A DNA stretch of 64,000 nt. Origin: Calliopum simillimum. Taxonomy: Eukaryota > Arthropoda > Insecta > Diptera > Lauxaniidae. Under the pieces are notes generated by a model that had not been told where the DNA came from, made no database searches, and was given only the letters and a program-made list of their open reading frames with translations. The stretch spans positions 37,856,101 to 37,920,100 of the forward strand of contig OX638371.1 in the NCBI GenBank assembly GCA_951812925.1, in the 5' to 3' direction. Positions 1-11,039 of the stretch are shown one piece after another (the stretch's first letter is position 1; every line of letters starts with the position of its first letter). The translations under genes and the position numbers were made by a program.

Positions 1-800
1 CCTAGAGGAGTCAAATATATGACCGACCCCCATCATCCCCCCACCAAAGTTTCACAGCTTACCTACCCCCTATTTCCAATCCTTAAGGCGGCTCCCATAC
101 AAAATTCCGGTTTTTTTTAAAAACTGCCCCCACTGCTCTAACTGGACCATGGGTACCCCTAGAAGGGTCAAATGTATGACCGACCCCCATTATTTCTGGG
201 AAAATTTGTAAAAAAAAAAAATTGTATGGGAGCCACTGTCAGGGTTGAAAATAGGGAAAAAATATGTGGGAGAAAAATATAGGTCGCAAAAAAGTAATGG
301 GGGTCGGTCATACATTTGACCCTTCTAGGGGTACCCGTTGGCCAGTTAGGGCAGTGGGTGCATTTTATGTAAAAACAGTAACTTTGTATGGGAGCCCCCT
401 TAAGGATTGGAAATAGGGAGTAGGTATGCTGAGAAAAAACTTTGGAGGGGGCTAATGGGGGTCGGTCATATATTTGACTCCTGTAGCAGTGACTTCTGGG
501 CAGTTATGGGCTTATTTGACGATTTTCTTTCCATATTTTTCATGTCTATGATATATATTTTGTATGGGAGTCCCCTTAAGAGTCAGAGATAGAGGGTAAG
601 TATGCTGGGAAAAAATGTTGTGGAGGAAAAAATATTAGGGACTAGTCACACAGTTGACCCTTCTAGGGGCACCCAGGAAGTGGTGGGGGTCGATTTCCTA
701 AAAATGTTAATTTTGTATGGGAGCCCCCTTAGAGGTTAGGGATGGGGGTTAAGTATGCTGGGTAAAAAACTTGGAGAGGGAGAAATAATGTGGGTCGTAT
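1..800. repeat. ~150-175 bp tandem satellite with one inverted copy
   Basis: A unit containing TTTGTATGGGAGCC, then a G-rich stretch, then GGGGGTCGGTCATA.ATTTGAC recurs at about 223, 385, 561 and 714. The first ~195 bases are the same unit in reverse orientation, so 1-195 and 295-487 form an inverted repeat. No coding potential is visible; the short ORF at 407-592 lies wholly inside repeat units. Confidence 0.8.
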
Positions 801-1755
801 AATGATAATATCTTGTCTTAAGTTGAAGATGGGGAAATCTCTGCCTTTTGTCGCCAAAGAGCAGGTGGACACAAGATTCTATAGAGCGGTTGTGCATGCT
901 AGCGATTCCTGGTCTTAGCTCGTCAACAATGTCGGGGTTCGTGCTCTATATCCACTTGACCCATAATCATATATATAAAAAAAATAATCATGCACATGTA
1001 GAAATAAAAAAATAAATCAAACAGCAAAATATATCACAAAATCTCTAAACAGATCAAAATGCATAAGCTGCAGCAAAATGGTTAAATTAAATAGACGACG
1101 TAAAGGGATTAACCGAAATGGCTATAATATAATTCGTGCAATAAAGATACGAAATACAAGAAAACGTCTTAAGTAAAAGCAAGGTAAAACTGCATGTTTG
1201 AGTGTGAGGCAGAAGATGTTATATCGCCTCGGGTCTTAACCCTATCCCAACCATAGTTCTGAGAGACCCATGTTCTCTCCCAAACCCATACAATACGTAT
1301 CTAACTCAAACTAACATGCTTCCACCGTTTTCGCAAGAACAGAAAAGCTTACTCCTTATTCATTTTATGTTTATTATTTCAAAATTCAAAAGACAAATGA
1401 AAATATATTTTAAAGGTATTCATTGCATATAGTTAAACTTATTTTAAAGCATTATCATTTAAAGTCTTAAAATTTTACAAGGTTAATTAGGAAATGCCTA
1501 ACAAAATAGCTTAAAAGCAAATGCTTTTAATTATAAAATTAATAGATAGCTAGAACCGCATTAAGCTTCATACTTTGTTAACAATGTGTTCCTTTAAAGG
1601 TAAACCGAAAACAAAATAAAAAGAAAAATTATTTTCGAAAACTTTCAACTGCAATAAAAAGAGATCGATGCATGCTCATTAAAACAAATTATTTGGAACA
1701 CAATGGAAATGGACCACTGGTTTATAAAAATAAGGTCTTGGTTAGGAACGGCTCA
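801..1755. other. unassigned AT-rich sequence
   Basis: No ORF, RNA gene or repeat that I recognise. The first ~150 bases are slightly more GC-rich than the rest. Confidence 0.5.
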
Positions 1756-1758
1756 ATG

Positions 1759-1790
1759 ACTGGGTGCCGTACGGCACCGCTGGGCATTCA
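1759..1790 (-). repeat. isolated copy of a palindrome-bearing piggyBac-like end
   Basis: Contains the perfect 16-bp palindrome GGTGCCGTACGGCACC followed by GCTGGGCATT, the same motif as the element end at 2632-2664. The outer TTAACCC is not preserved here. Confidence 0.6.
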
Positions 1791-2142
1791 TATACATTTG
1801 CTTTTTTTTATGTAACAGGGAAAATTTCCTGTTTTTAGTAAAAAATTACCTGATATGTACTTCAAACAATTAAATTATATATTGTTTATCACTCACAAGT
1901 AAAAAGAAAGCTATAAACTTAGATTATAGCATAATTAAGGAGAAAAGTAATAGTATGTTCAACTGCAAGGATTAAATCCTTTTGAGTCGAAAGTCTTTTT
2001 AGCAAATGCAATAAAGCATTCAAATGGCTCTTTAATTAAAACTTATTCCCTAAAATTCAAACATAAAAACCCAACATGTAGATTTTATACTATACAAATT
2101 GAGTTGTGATGAGAGTTATCACCCACTTGCATATACTATTTA

Positions 2143-2664
2143 TTGTTGGCTAATGCCCAGCGGTGCAGTACGGCACATAGAGAAACAATAACTTCCGTGC
2201 TAGGTAATGCCCAGCGATGCCATACGGCACTCAGAATAAAATTGCTAGCCAGTGCCCAGCGGTGCCGTATAGCACTTTGGTTTTTCAAATTATCACAACT
2301 CTTTTAATTTTGCACAGATTTTAATGTTTTTGATTTTAAAATATTAACGAATCTTTCTAAAATAACACTGTGTAAAAAAAATTTCAAAAAGATACACGAA
2401 GATAGCAATAAAAGGTGATTGTTTACCTGTGGTACTGCGGCATTGCAAAATTTTTCATTTCACGCACAATACACAATTTAAAAACAACCACTGCAGCGAA
2501 CGCTTGACACAAACTAAAAAAAAAATGATTTTGAATTAAAGGGAAAACATTCAAATTGTTAATTATTTGTTCCGCAAAGTCAAATGTTGCTTTGGTTATT
2601 TTTAAATTATTTTTAAAGTGAAAAAATTTTTGGGTGCCGTATGACACCGCTGGGCATTAATGGG
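2143..2664. mobile_element. piggyBac-like MITE with TTAA-CCCATTAA terminus
   Basis: The right end (2632-2668) reads inward from a TTAA as CCCATTAATGCCCAGC and then a near-perfect version of the palindrome GGTGCCGTACGGCACC. On the left, three copies of TGCCCAGCGRTGC plus palindrome occur in opposite orientation about 50 bp apart (2153, 2207, 2255). Short TIRs next to a TTAA target suggest a non-autonomous piggyBac-type element. The left boundary is degraded, so its start is approximate. There is no coding sequence inside; the 74-aa ORF at 2423-2647 reads through the right terminus. Confidence 0.6.
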
Positions 2665-2668
2665 TTAA

Positions 2669-3056
2669 ATTGATCCAAAGAAAGCAACGACTCGCGACAT
2701 TCGATTGCTACAACAAAATTTTCCATTCTTACTTGTAAGCTCTACAACAATACAATGTCTTCGGAAATATTGATGTCTATTTCTTGAGTTCAGTTCTATA
2801 AATACCATTTAGCTTATCCCACGCTGACTTGGAAGTTTTACATTCCTTAAAATACATATATCAACTGCGATGGTTTCGCATTAAGAGTCATAATTGCCAA
2901 CAAAGCTGCCTTCTCCGTTGCCCATGCATTACCATCCAACGTAGACTCGACGACCGACCAGCAATCCTGCGTAATCAGCAGACTCCTCATTGGAACCAAC
3001 CAAATCGAAAAATTCTCTCCATCCAGCTTTTCAACAGCCAATAATGAGCTCGCCAT
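2669..3056 (-). pseudogene. copia-type gag N-terminal fragment
   Basis: The minus-strand ORF starting at 3056 has a copia-type gag N-terminus (KLDGENFSIWLVPMRSLL, then WSVVE). A frameshift near 2850 moves the reading into KECKTSKSAWDKLNGIYRTE, and another short block with ENFVVAIECRESL follows to ~2675. The segment between these blocks is deleted relative to full gag proteins of the family. The fragment stops exactly at the TTAA (2665-2668) that ends the neighbouring piggyBac-like element. It belongs with the primer-binding site and LTR at 3197-3421. It is non-functional: no protease, integrase or RT remains. Confidence 0.8.
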
Positions 3057-3196
3057 AGCAGTATTAATTTTTCTTTAAAAATTTCGTTCGTACAAAATTT
3101 ATTTTCCTTTTTTTTTAAAAAAAAAAAAAAAAATTTTTTTCAATGAAGTTTTTTTCTTATGACAAAAAAAAATCATTTTTTCAAATATTGCTACGA

Positions 3197-3210
3197 CTGG
3201 GCCCATAACC
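3197..3210 (-). other. copia primer-binding site (half tRNA-iMet)
   Basis: On the minus strand this reads GGTTATGGGCCCAG, the same primer site as in the intact copia at 44761-44775. It lies between the LTR at 3213-3421 and the gag relic, in the expected order. Confidence 0.8.
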
Positions 3211-3212
3211 TT

Positions 3213-3421
3213 TGTTATAAGAAAACAAGTCGTTACAGTTTGAGAGTTTTATTGAAGTGATTAAGAATATTTAAGTAGTTTTCTATTGGACAATAAAAAC
3301 TTGGTGAATTTTGGTTGCTTTGATTATACAAATTTTCTACAATTCCTGTTGTATACCTATCAAAAAAATAGCCATCTTACAAGTGCTGCTAGCACAAAAA
3401 TAAAAATTGTTCTACTTAACA
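3213..3421 (-). repeat. 5' LTR of the copia relic
   Basis: This 209-bp block begins TGTTATAAG and ends CTTAACA, so it carries the TG...CA ends with short inverted termini of an LTR, and it abuts the primer-binding site. No second LTR is visible because the element is cut off at 2665. Confidence 0.65.
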
Positions 3422-3773
3422 TATGTAGGGGAAAGTGTGGTAAAGAGGGAATTTTTTTCGAAGCTCCATAAATTGAGCAAAACTAATTATTTTTTCATGT
3501 TCCAACTTCATATAGTAAAGAGAATTAAATAAGCCGAACAAACCAACCAAAAGTATTAATTTTATGTTGAGTACCAAGTTTTGACCTACTATACCCAAAA
3601 TATCAACTCCTGGGGTAAAGTGGGAATCTTTCAAATACTCATTAAAACTAACACAAATGTTGTAGCAATGTTCTGATACCTTTATTATAAGTCAAAAAAG
3701 GTTCAAAGGATACACCCAAAACAGTTAATGTAAAAAAAAAATTTTGCTGGAAAAAAATTAATGAAAAGTGTGT

Positions 3774-4133
3774 TTAAAAAAATTTGTGAAATTGTAGCTT
3801 ATTCATCGTTCTCTGAAAAAATATCCAGAAGAAGCTCGTAGTGGGATTGATGCATTTTAAGTGATATAGGCGTTGAAAATACTTTTTGTTTTGCGAGTTA
3901 GCGCACTCGTCCACTTTTACTTTGGTTACCTCACTTTTACCAATACTCTCATCAAGTGCAGCAACGATACGATACAAACTGGACTTTGGCAAGTGGTAAT
4001 GCTTTGAAACAGCAAGGACCAATTTCTTATCAATTTGGATTGCATTCAACATTTCCAACAAATCATTGGGATCTTGAGCTATACAATTAGTTTTTTCACT
4101 TATTTTCTCGGAATAATTATAGAAAATTATCAA
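3774..4133 (-). pseudogene. psq/CENP-B-type HTH transposase fragment
   Basis: The 119-aa ORF contains an N-terminal HTH signature: LLEMLNAIQIDKKLVLAVSK followed by HYHLPKSSLYRIV, about residues 24-60. This matches the psq/pogo-type DNA-binding fold, an A-rich helix followed by 'hy.lP.sTLyr.v'. The reading frame then degenerates; another frame holds ELLLDIFSENDE near 3800. No DDE catalytic domain is present, so this is a DNA-binding relic of the host element. Confidence 0.6.
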
Positions 4134-4346
4134 AAAACACTTATTTGGATCATGATAATGTATATAACGTTGAGAAGTGGGGACGAGCGATCGTCAAATA
4201 ATATATCCCACTCTACCCCATACAAAATTTCACACTTTACCCCGACACCATATTTTGCAAAAAGTGTGAGCGTCATTATTTCGCTCTATTAATCACACGG
4301 GTATCCTTTTGCATTATCAGAATTAAATCCTCAAAGAATATTTCTA

Positions 4347-5125
4347 GGGTAGGGGAGAGGGGGATGGTTTCGACACCCCAACAAAAAGTCCTTATATCTT
4401 CCAAATGCAACTAAGCATGTTATTTTGAATACACGTACACACTATGCTTGAATATATGTGTTTTTTTGTAAATTACCAAAAGTTCGATACGTTGGCTATT
4501 TTCGAAACTGTGTCCAAAAAACCATAGTTAAAATTTAGATGCTAAAAGACGAATTCCTTCCGGTGATCAATGGTAAAACGAAAATCAGGGATGCCGTCTT
4601 CAATCGGGACCATATCAAGCAAATCATTCTCGGATCAAGGAGGTCAGAGCCTTGGACGAGTTCAGGACCTGATTCAGGCTGATTGCATATCCATTTGTAC
4701 ATCGGCATTAGCACCTTGTAAAAAATCAGATTCATGGAAAATAATTGAATCAGATGTATAAATTTCAGTTGTCGAATCCTCCCATTTACACTTGACGAAT
4801 CCTCCCTTGACCAATTGTTTCCAAATTTCCAAAACTTTGCAGTTATCTTTTATTTATTTTGCAAACATTGAATGTAGTATTAACAGTAACAATATCTTTA
4901 AGTATCTGCTAAAAAAAACCGACAATTTATATTAGATTAACCGAGTATCACACGAAAAGACACAAGCAAATATTGCATCAACTTGCTATAAAATCACAAA
5001 ATCACGACAAGCTACGCACACTTGCCGAATTGCGCAGAGAAATTTTTATGACAACTGCGTACCGTTAGGAAAAAGACATAGAATAGAAATCGCAAAATTT
5101 GGCACGAAGCCTCCCCTCTCTACCC
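4347..5125. mobile_element. nested TA-flanked TIR element
   Basis: The left end GGGTAGGGGAGAGGGGGATG and right end (inverted) GGGTAGAGAGGGGAGG lie between TA dinucleotides at 4345-4346 and 5126-5127. A minus-strand segment around 4550-4640 reads ENDLLDMVPIEDGIPDFRF, then a stop after KEFVF, so a decayed transposase tail is possible. Confidence 0.55.
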
Positions 5126-5372
5126 TACTTACAATCGGTTAATCTCCAAAAACAGTAAAAATATCGATGTCTTTAAATTTATAAATTAAATTTCAAAATC
5201 ACTTAAACATTTTACAAAATTCCAGTGAGCACAAAAATATCTGCACACCTCGGTATACCGTAAAGATTTTCTTACGGTCATAACAAATACATGTCAGTAG
5301 GTAGCGCATGACAACTATACTTTGATAGTTTGCCCGGAAATGGACATTTCCCAATCTACCCCACTTACCCTA

Positions 5373-5940
5373 AATGTTTTGAAAACAATGAGTAACACGT
5401 TTTAAATTATTATTGTATTTGATAAATTTGCATTGAAGTAATTAAACAGTCATTTTTGCAATATTTCAACAAGAGAAGCAAACACGTGTTAACTGATTAC
5501 ATATGCTTAGGCTATTTCCACATACATTTTTATTTAAGTATTTTCATATATAAACATGTATATAGTCTCATCAGATCAGTTTTCGATAATTCTTGTCAGA
5601 AGCCACACTCGAAACCTTGACTCCATGTTTCTGATGAGAGAAACGCAGTGTTTTTTTTAAAAAAAAAAAAACAAGTTACTCGAAATCTGACACTTTTTGT
5701 GGACTTGCCCATATCTCTAAAAAATAAATTTTTTTTTTTCTAGAAAAAAAATCAGAAAAAGTCAAAATCAACTGCAAATTTATTCAAGAAAAAATTATTT
5801 TTTATGAACTTTGTTTTTTGTATCATATAGACTATATATTTATAAAGAAAATAAGTTATGATTTAAGGAAATCGAATGAAAAATGGAAAAGTTATATAAA
5901 ATTGAATGAAAAATGGCCGAATTGCATTTTTGCCTATTTT
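5373..5940. other. unassigned AT-rich sequence
   Basis: Homopolymer runs and no ORF over 60 codons. No recognised feature. Confidence 0.5.
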
Positions 5941-5944
5941 TCTA

Positions 5945-6872
5945 TTTTTATACATTACACCCAGGGTATATTCACTTTGTCCTTCCATTTGTAACGCAGA
6001 GAAGGAGGCGTGGCAGACATAGAAAAGTATATATATTCTTGATCAGCGTTTCCTCCTGAGTCGATATAGCCATGTCCGTCTGCTTGGCTGGCTGGCTGGG
6101 TGGCTGACTGTGTGTGGAAATAATTTTTTTGGGAAAACTAAGCAAGATAATTCAATGAAATTTGGTACACTGCTTTCGTCATCAAAGTTAGCAAGTGGGA
6201 TTGAAAATGAGTGAAATCAGTCAACAGACACGCCTACCGTCCTTACAAAAAATATATTCAAAATGCAACTTTAGGAGTATTTTTCACGACATTGCAACAA
6301 AAATACACATAAATACTACGAACTGTAAGCGCAAGCTCTGATAAAAAACTGGGCGAATTCGAGCAATAGGGCGTGGCACCTCCCATATACACGCTACACT
6401 GAAAGCGTTTTTTGAGATAATTTAACCAAATTTGATTCAGACACTAAGAATTATAAATACAAGCTCTCAACAAAAATATGGTGAAATCGAACAAGGAGCC
6501 GCCGCACCTCCCATATAAGTAAAAGCTTCAAAATGCTATACTGAAAGAGTTTTTTGAGATAATCCAACTAAAATTCACTCAAATACCAAAGATTATAAAT
6601 GCACGCTTTGAGCTTAAGCCTGGTTAACTCGAACAAAAGGGCGTGGCACCTCCCATATAAGCAAAAGATTGAAAACGCTACACTGAGGACGTTTATTGAG
6701 ATAATCCAACCAAATTTCACTCAATCACTTAGGACTATAAATGCAAGCTCTGAGCAAAAACTGGGTGAAATTCGGACAAGGGGGCGTGGAAATTCCATAA
6801 GGAAAATTTTCAAAATACTGCTGTGTAGGGTATTTAATGTTTGGCCAGGCCAAAGGTAACACCCTTACTAGT
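5945..6872 (+). mobile_element. DINE-1-like non-autonomous Helitron
   Basis: The 5' block has ACACCCAGGGTATA, then GTAACGCAGAGAAGGAGGCG, AAGTATATATATTCTTGATC and GTCGATATAGCCATGTCCGT, the conserved head of fly DINE-1 elements. The middle is a tandem array of ~137-bp units, each with GGCGTGGCACCTCCCATA (6369, 6501, 6640, 6779). The 3' end has a hairpin TTTGGCC-A-GGCCAAA (6840-6854), 13 bases, then CTAGT (6868-6872) followed by T, as expected for a Helitron 3' terminus. It encodes nothing. Confidence 0.85.
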
Positions 6873-6902
6873 TTTTAATTTTATTTGTCATAAATTTGCA
6901 CT

Positions 6903-7330
6903 CGTATATTACATAGAGTGTATATCGCATAAGGTTACGAAGCAACTGAGAAGTGCAAAAAGAGGCCTAGACTAACAAAAAATTGCATCTGAGGGGGTTC
7001 TCAAATGTTCCTCTGAGGAGTTATAGGGTTAAAACTGATTTTTTGTTTTGTTTTAGAAAAAAAAAAAATTTTATTGGGTCATTTTAGCGTTTTAGTGAAC
7101 ATTTTTTTATGCTCAACTTTTAGCTAATTGTATGAGAATTTTAAGAATGTGTTTGGTATATAAAGCTGAAAATGACTTTGCAAAGTTCTGATTCTTTAAA
7201 ATTGATGTTGTGAATGGATGTGGAAATATTCGAAACATATGTTATCAATTTTTATGTTAACACTTGCTTGCGTCCGTTGTTGAAAAAATTTCAAAATGAC
7301 TGTTTAATTAGTTCAATAGAAATTTAACTA
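6903..7330 (+). repeat. dispersed repeat starting TATCGCATAAGGTTACGAAG
   Basis: It opens with GTATATCGCATAAGGTTACG, then an AAGAGGCCTAGACTAAC block, and ends near CACTTGCTTGCGTCCGTTG. Relatives: 12793-12937 (double-ended short form), 19750-19930, 38020-38277 and 61900-62195. No ORF. Confidence 0.7.
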
Positions 7331-7632
7331 CTAAGTTTTGCTTGGCCCTAGATTGCAGGAAAGCTCTATGTGAAGTAGGGCAGCTATGTAATCTTACAAT
7401 ATGTTGAGTTGCGGACACAGCAAATTCATTAGAAAGGAAAACCTGTGAAAATTTACTATAGCCTAATAAACAACTGTGCCAAATTTCAAGAATGCAGAAA
7501 TTTTTTCAGTTTAGATATTTAATTTTTCTGTACTAATAATGGAGATACTCTCATTAATTTTTTAAAAATATTTCTCTTCAAGAAAACTGCTTTCCTGTAA
7601 TCAAATATGAGTATAATTTTAGTTTATAGCTA
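7331..7632. other. unassigned sequence
   Basis: No feature recognised. Confidence 0.5.
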
Positions 7633-8392
7633 CACTGAGAAAACAGTATGATTATATAGATCAAAATTTGGTAATAATTAACAAATAATATAATTGATAT
7701 AGGCGAATCGAATATTTGATATTATTCAATGAGCGGCATATTTGAGCAATTTTATTGGTTCAATCGTATATTTGTTGATAATTACCAAGTATATGTTTGA
7801 ATATAAAGACCCTTATTATTTTTTATTAGGGCCTTTATTATTATTAATCTTTTTATTAATTAGGAACAAACATGACAATAAAATTATAAAATGAAATTAT
7901 TATTAAAAAAAAAAACACTTTCTTGTCTGGGATTCGAACATACAACCTTTAGGATATCAGTCAAACGTCTTATACATTCAGCCAACTCTGTCTATATATA
8001 TTTGAAGATTTTCAATACTTTTTTAAATTATTGTAGATGGAGGATAACCTGAGGGTTGTATGTTCGCATCCCAGACAAGAAAGTGTTTTTTTTTTAATAA
8101 TTATTTTATTTTTTTTCTTTTATAGCGTATATTATATTTTATGATGCTTTTTTTTTTTTTGATTATTTTATTTTTTTTAATGCACTCGAACCCCAGACAA
8201 GGTTTTTTTTAAATTATAGCAAATATTTGACAATCCATCAAACAGATATAATTTTTGGCCCAATCAACAATATTTTAAGGTCCAATTAAAGGCACATTAA
8301 TATTTACCGAAATTTGTTAATTATTAACAAATATTTTCTAGAATGTTCAATCAAATATATTTCTGTGAGGGAACAATACTCTTTTCTCAGTG
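7633..8392. mobile_element. CACTGAGAAAA-TIR element with divergent tRNA-like modules (copy 1)
   Basis: TA at 7631-7632 and 8393-8394 flanks inverted ends CACTGAGAAAAcAGTAT and CACTGAGAAAAgAGTAT. Much of the element is a large inverted repeat. Near the middle sits a reverse-oriented tRNA-like module (7919-7996; A-box-like GGCTGAATG, B-box GTTCGAATCCC at 7929-7939) whose 3' side faces a 10-plus base T-run. A truncated forward module (B-box-like GTTCGCATCCC, 8062-8072) is also followed by a T-run. Copies 2 and 3 are at 29453-30235 and from 63091. Confidence 0.8.
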
Positions 8393-9880
8393 TATCTAAA
8401 GCTTAAAAAAATTACAATTCTATTGTGAAAAGCAAAACGTTTTAAATAGTAGATTAAAACTTTTCAGTTCCACGAAAAAAAATTCACCAAAAAATTTTTG
8501 AAATGAAAAATAATTTAAATTGCAAGGATAAGGGAACAGGACATTTTGAATTTATTTCGATACACCTACATAACCCCTACTGGCTCCAAACTTCCGACCT
8601 AAATAATATTTTATTTTAACTTTTTCTCTCAACTAAGTGACATTTATGTTAATGCTTTCCATCAAAGTTTTTGGCATTCATTTTTGTTTTACGAATTTCA
8701 ACAGCAATCACGTAATTTCCATTTTTTGATGTATTTTTAATGTCAAAAACTAAGCCCTAAGCAAAAATTTGAAAAAATAAAGAAAAAACAACGAAAAACT
8801 GCACAAAAAAGACTGCAATAGAAATGACACAATATTCAAAGTACTCAAACAAAAAGAAAAAATTGTACAAAATGTGTAGTAACAGCAAAAGAGAGAAAAT
8901 GACAGGAAACGAAAACGCTTAGCCGGGAATGTCACACTTAAGTGGCCTTAAATTGCACTTGATGTCCATTAAATTTGTCCCCGACGAATTGTGACATTTA
9001 GCTAAAATCTTCAACTTCTTGGCTTCCATAACCTTCCACTACTTGCGCTTGCTTGGCTGCAACCCAATCCCCATGGAGGCAATGGAGAAGAGATTGTTTT
9101 GTGTGCTGGACTGGGCTGGTCAGAAGATTTTCACTTTGGTTTCATATTTTATTTTTGTTTGTGTAAACTTGCATGCAATATCCGTACAATTACAGATGTT
9201 GTTCTTGTATTCTTTTCACCCTTGTTCCGGCAGTATGTTTGGACTTTTTTTCTTCAGCTTCAGTTTTCCTAAGGTTGTTGGTTTTTCTCTTTTTCAATGG
9301 TTATTACTTGGTTTTATTTAAGAAGGTTGGCTTTAAGCATAAAATAACACATTAAATGATGCTTAAGAAGCCATTCGGTTCAAGTTTCTTGGTGAAACTT
9401 GGTAAAAGAAAGACGAGAGACGACAAGAATGTAGGAACTGGCACGTGGTTGCATTAGTAGCTGCATGGAGTGATGTTCATGATGATTATGTCTTGTAAAC
9501 TTTGACATTGTGGTAAAGGAAATTTGAGTTTTATAGTAAATTTTATGTAAGTTAGATGGTATTCCTGTGTAAAATGAGCATAATGCATGTTAATAAATTT
9601 AGTTAAAAAGCAATAAGTGATGAAACTTGTGACACGAAGTGAACAAGGAGTTGGTTTTGAGTTCAAAAAAAAGCTTCGGTTTGCCTTCTATGCCCATGTT
9701 TTATAAAAAAAAAATAATCGCTACATGTTGTACTTAATACAATTTTGTAGCAAGAATTTTTTATAAGTGTTTTTGAATTACGACAGGCGTATGCCTTATG
9801 GAAGGAGGTGACAAGACTAACGACTCTACGAAGTTTAATGATCATGTCCCCATCAGAGACAGCGATATGTACACGTATGT
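8393..9880. other. unassigned sequence with small unsupported ORFs
   Basis: ORFs at 8750-8935, 9019-9321 and 9173-9355 are short, low-complexity and overlap each other. I recognise no domain. The stretch around 8930-9300 is less AT-rich than its surroundings and could be host non-coding sequence. Confidence 0.4.
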
Positions 9881-9884
9881 TTGT

Positions 9885-10935
9885 ATTCTCCTTTAACTCC
9901 TAGGACGAGCATAGGGGCAATATGAAACGCCACGACTCTCCCGATTTCCTTTTCCAGCGACCTTTTTCAGGTGGTTTTGGGTCTACCACATCCTCTACTG
10001 CCTTGTGGATTCCACTCAAGAGCCTGGCGACAAACTTCGCTGTGTGGTTTCTGGAAAGTGTGACCATTCCATCTCCACTTGCGTAGCTTGACCTCTTTTG
10101 CTATAGCCCTCTGATTGCATTTTTAATGTAACTCCGCATTTGAGATAATGTGAGGCCACCAAACCTTAAGTATACGTCTTAAGCATTTGTTGACGAATAC
10201 TTGCAGCTTGTTTATTAATTGTTCTGTAACAATCCATGTTTTGCACCCATATAGCAAAACCGATTTCACATTCGAATCAAAAATGCGCACTTTCGTTTTG
10301 GTGGATATAACGGAAGAAGACCATATTTTGTTCAGTTAAGCAAACGCGCCTTTCGCTTTTGCTATTTTTGAGTTGATATCCTCGTTTGCTCCACCAACCA
10401 TGGAGATAATGCTGCCTAAATACAAGAGGCGGTCGACGTTTTCGATACCATCACTGCCAGCTTAAAACATGATGTCATTTCTGTTTGAGTTCAGCTTCAT
10501 GCTTTTAGTCTTGGATACGTTGATTTTTAGGTCGGCCTTTTACGATTCCAAGACAAGGTCTTCAATTTTGTTTTGCATATCAGAGTGTTTGGATGGTAAA
10601 AGGCAAATGTCGTCAGCGAAGTCGAGATCTTCTAGGTAGACATGGGATGTAGTATTTCACAAAAATACTCTTTCCATTTCCTTAGTTGGTCGTCCGCGGA
10701 TGCTAAGATATTTCTATTTTTGCCTTCGATAGGGCGGTCCTATTGATATTTTGTGCCAGATTGTCTACGAGTAATATCGTTAAGAGCTTTCGGCTTCGCT
10801 CGCAAGGTCGTTTTACATTCTTCTTTTGTCTTGTCTGCACAAACGCCTGACTTCTTTATTGAGTCGTTCTTTTGCGTTCTCGATATACCGTCATCTCTCA
10901 GTTTTGTAGACAGCGATATACTAAAGGTTTTCATT
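9885..10935 (-). pseudogene. LINE reverse transcriptase, C-terminal relic
   Basis: Reading the minus strand through stops and frameshifts gives TRRQSGTKYQ, then RPIEGKNRNILASADDQLRK followed by WKEYF, an FADD box (DLDFADDICLLPSKHSD, ~10575-10625), ISMVGGANEDINSKIAKAKG, LLYGCKTW, RKWRWNGHTF, EWNPQG and GRPKTTW. The order and motifs are those of the palm, thumb and linker of a non-LTR retrotransposon RT. The catalytic FADD is kept but the frame is broken several times, and a segment between the linker and FADD is missing. The clade (RTE-like or Jockey/I-like) cannot be fixed from motifs alone. Confidence 0.75.
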
Positions 10936-11039
10936 TGAAAATAAAAGATAAAGATTATGTTCTTGTTAAAATTTTGGCGTTAAAAAATTATAAACATTTT
11001 TTGTAGTATAGATAATATTCGGTTTCGAAAATCGATTTT

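Larger units (their letters stand above)
3428..5370 (-). mobile_element. pogo-like DNA transposon relic, TA target site
   Basis: TA dinucleotides at 3426-3427 and 5371-5372 bound the inverted ends GGGGAAAGTGTGGTAAAGAG and, from the right, GGGTAAGTGGGGTAGATTGG. Similar GGGTAAAGTGGG motifs repeat inside (about 3611 and 4209-4244) as subterminal repeats. The interior holds a psq-type helix-turn-helix fragment (3774-4133) and a nested related element (4347-5125). TA target duplication plus a psq/CENP-B-type HTH is typical of pogo-group transposons; assignment to that group is inference. Confidence 0.65.
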
